The notes under the pieces: generated by a model | The model's database searches: none | What the model saw: only the letters and a program-made list of their open reading frames with translations | Told to the model about the DNA's origin: nothing | Part shown: positions 5,783 through 6,869 of the stretch, one piece after another | Position numbering within the stretch: position 1 is the first letter of the stretch | Layout: each line of letters starts with the position of its first letter | Source: Pseudonocardiales bacterium | GTDB taxonomy: Bacteria; Actinomycetota; Actinomycetes; Mycobacteriales; Jatrophihabitantaceae | Length of the DNA: 6,869 nucleotides | Direction: 5' to 3' | NCBI GenBank assembly: GCA_030840415.1 | Contig: JAVEEO010000563.1 | Coordinates: 1-6,869 of the forward strand | Translations under genes and position numbers: made by a program

Positions 5783-6165
5783 ACCTTGCTCATGCCGCCG
5801 GCCTGCGGCGCGAACCCCAGGGCCCGGTAGAAGGGCTGCATGTCGTCGGTGAACAGCCCGACGTGCTGGCCGGGCACGGTGGCCAGCAACCGGTCGACGA
5901 CCTCACGACCGATCCCCCGGCGCCGGTAGGGGGTCGCGGTCCAGATGTCGACCAGGTAGGCATTGCACACGCCGTCGCTGAGGATCCGGCCGTTGGCGAC
6001 GAACCGGCCATCACAGCGCCCGAAGACCACCGCGTGCGAGTTCTCGTGTGAGCGGCGGTACTGCTCCGGGCTGCGGTGGTTGTCGAAGTCGTCGGCCACC
6101 AGTGCCTGCTTGAGCGCCGCCCAGTCGACGCCGGTCAGGTCCGAGGAGAACTCGATCTCAGCCAC
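5755..6165 (-). CDS. GNAT-family N-acetyltransferase
   Basis: 136 residues, a common size for minimal GNAT proteins. Motif A is [25 protein letters not shown] (70-94), where RRRGIG is the acetyl-CoA pyrophosphate-binding R/QxxGxG/A loop. Motif B near the C-terminus is [18 protein letters not shown] (103-120), with the usual FYRALGF. The N-terminal acceptor side includes [27 protein letters not shown]. It should transfer acetyl from acetyl-CoA to an amine of an unknown small molecule or protein. GTG 6165 is used because residues from MAEIEF fit the fold and no better in-frame start is nearby; the ribosome site is weak. It is divergent from ACC deaminase with a 90-nt gap and lies 75 nt upstream of the cupin gene. 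Acceptor unknown. Confidence 0.88.
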   Translation of the reverse strand: MAEIEFSSDLTGVDWAALKQALVADDFDNHRSPEQYRRSHENSHAVVFGRCDGRFVANGRILSDGVCNAYLVDIWTATPYRRRGIGREVVDRLLATVPGQHVGLFTDDMQPFYRALGFAPQAGGMSKVVGSWLVGS

Positions 6166-6181
6166 CGGCCGAGCATCTCAC

Positions 6182-6212
6182 GTGCCGGCACCGCCTGCTG
6201 CGCACCTAGGCT
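6182..6212 (+). promoter_or_regulatory. Candidate ACC deaminase promoter region with 10-bp palindrome
   Basis: TAGGCT at 6207-6212 resembles actinobacterial -10 elements, and the perfect palindrome GTGCCGGCAC at 6182-6191 sits where the -35 would be. No good TTGACA-like hexamer is seen at 17-18 nt. The palindrome could be an operator. The minus strand of the same CCTAGG core could serve the divergent GNAT gene. Weak prediction. Confidence 0.25.
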
Positions 6213-6238
6213 GGCACCACCGAGCCGGCGCCGAGCCC

Positions 6239-6246
6239 AGGAGGAG
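6239..6246 (+). promoter_or_regulatory. Strong Shine-Dalgarno AGGAGGAG of ACC deaminase
   Basis: AGGAGGAG lies 9 nt before ATG 6256. It is the strongest ribosome site in the window and fixes the start of the gene. Confidence 0.85.
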
Positions 6247-6255
6247 TGCCACCCC

Positions 6256-6869
6256 ATGGCCCTTTCCGACTTCCCCCGCTATCCGTTGCTGTTCGGGCCG
6301 AGCCCGGTGCACCCGCTGGAGCGGCTGTCCGGCCACCTGGGTGGCGCGCGGATCTGGGCCAAGCGCGAGGACTGCAACTCCGGACTTGCCTTCGGCGGCA
6401 ACAAGACCCGCAAGCTGGAGTACCTGGTTCCGGACGCGCTGGCCCAGGGCGCCACCCACCTGGTCTCGATCGGCGGGGTGCAGTCCAACCACACCCGCCA
6501 GGTCGCGGCCGTCGCGGCCAAGCTCGGCCTGCAGGCCCGGCTGGTGCACGAGAGCTGGGTGGACTGGCCGGATTCGGTCAACGACCGGGTCGGCAACATC
6601 CTGCTGTCGCGGATCATGGGTGCTCGGGTCGAGTTGGTCGAGGCCGGCTTCGGGATCGGCTTCAAGCAGAGCTGGGAGAACGCGCTCGCCGAGATCCGGG
6701 ACGCCGGCGGGGTCCCCTACCCGATTCCGGCCGGCGCGTCCGACCACCGCCTGGGCGGCCTGGGCTTCGCGAACTGGGCCTACGAGGTGCGCCAGCAAGA
6801 GGCCGAGCTCGGCGTCTTCTTCGACACCATCGTGGTGTGCAGCGTGACCGGCTCCACCCATGCCGGCAT
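6256..6869 (+). CDS. acdS: 1-aminocyclopropane-1-carboxylate (ACC) deaminase, partial (C-terminus outside window)
   Basis: 204 residues of an expected 335-345 are present. The sequence follows known ACC deaminases closely: [25 protein letters not shown] (6-30), [32 protein letters not shown] (35-66) with the PLP Schiff-base lysine Lys50, [22 protein letters not shown] (71-92) with the catalytic-site serine Ser77, [33 protein letters not shown], and [12 protein letters not shown] at the end. The PLP enzyme (fold II, cytosolic) splits ACC, the plant ethylene precursor, into 2-oxobutanoate and ammonia. Homologous D-cysteine desulfhydrases differ mainly at two C-terminal positions (Glu and Leu near 295 and 322 in ACC deaminase), which lie beyond the window, so the distinction rests on overall similarity. 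It is transcribed divergently from the GNAT gene and has no evident functional link to the minus-strand genes. Confidence 0.9.
   Translation, partial: MALSDFPRYPLLFGPSPVHPLERLSGHLGGARIWAKREDCNSGLAFGGNKTRKLEYLVPDALAQGATHLVSIGGVQSNHTRQVAAVAAKLGLQARLVHESWVDWPDSVNDRVGNILLSRIMGARVELVEAGFGIGFKQSWENALAEIRDAGGVPYPIPAGASDHRLGGLGFANWAYEVRQQEAELGVFFDTIVVCSVTGSTHAG

Noticed and set aside
6179..6184. CACGTG hexamer near the GNAT start
   Set aside because: A six-base palindrome without further symmetry or a second copy; expected by chance.

Overview
The window is very GC-rich, and its coding frames carry G or C at almost every third codon position. It uses GTG as well as ATG starts and has short or overlapping gene junctions. 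This points to a high-GC actinomycete (Streptomyces/Micromonospora-like); the genus cannot be fixed from sequence alone. The gene families, which are common in such genomes, agree with this.

Layout, right to left. Seven genes lie on the minus strand: a GNAT acetyltransferase (5755-6165), a small cupin (5311-5679), an MFS exporter (4056-5306), a SAM-dependent O-methyltransferase (2890-3909), an SRPBCC-fold protein (2231-2839), a DUF4166 protein (1566-2234), and an FAD/NAD(P)-binding protein (1-1431) that runs off the left edge. One gene, a 1-aminocyclopropane-1-carboxylate (ACC) deaminase, diverges on the plus strand from 6256 and runs off the right edge. Spacing is tight: cupin and MFS genes are 4 nt apart, and the SRPBCC and DUF4166 genes share ATGA. 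The MFS/methyltransferase gap (146 nt) holds a 12-nt tandem repeat. The FAD gene sits behind its own AT-rich promoter-like island and an apparent 13-codon leader ORF that ends in an ATGA overlap with the FAD start.

How they may work together (inference): methyltransferase, SRPBCC protein, DUF4166 protein, flavin-dependent oxidoreductase and exporter resemble the tailoring and export part of a small-molecule locus, or a modification/efflux cassette. No core synthase (PKS, NRPS, terpene synthase, RiPP precursor) is visible. GNAT and ACC deaminase are more likely unrelated neighbours.

Most notable points: (i) the FAD protein appears to continue past its normal end into a sequence resembling the N-terminus of actinobacterial TPR proteins, a possible fusion; (ii) the leader ORF, promoter and palindromes in front of it; (iii) the in-frame 12-nt repeat array and G7 Shine-Dalgarno tract in front of the methyltransferase; (iv) a 30-nt tandem duplication that copies the GNAT stop codon. 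No RNA genes, insertion sequences or CRISPR arrays were seen.
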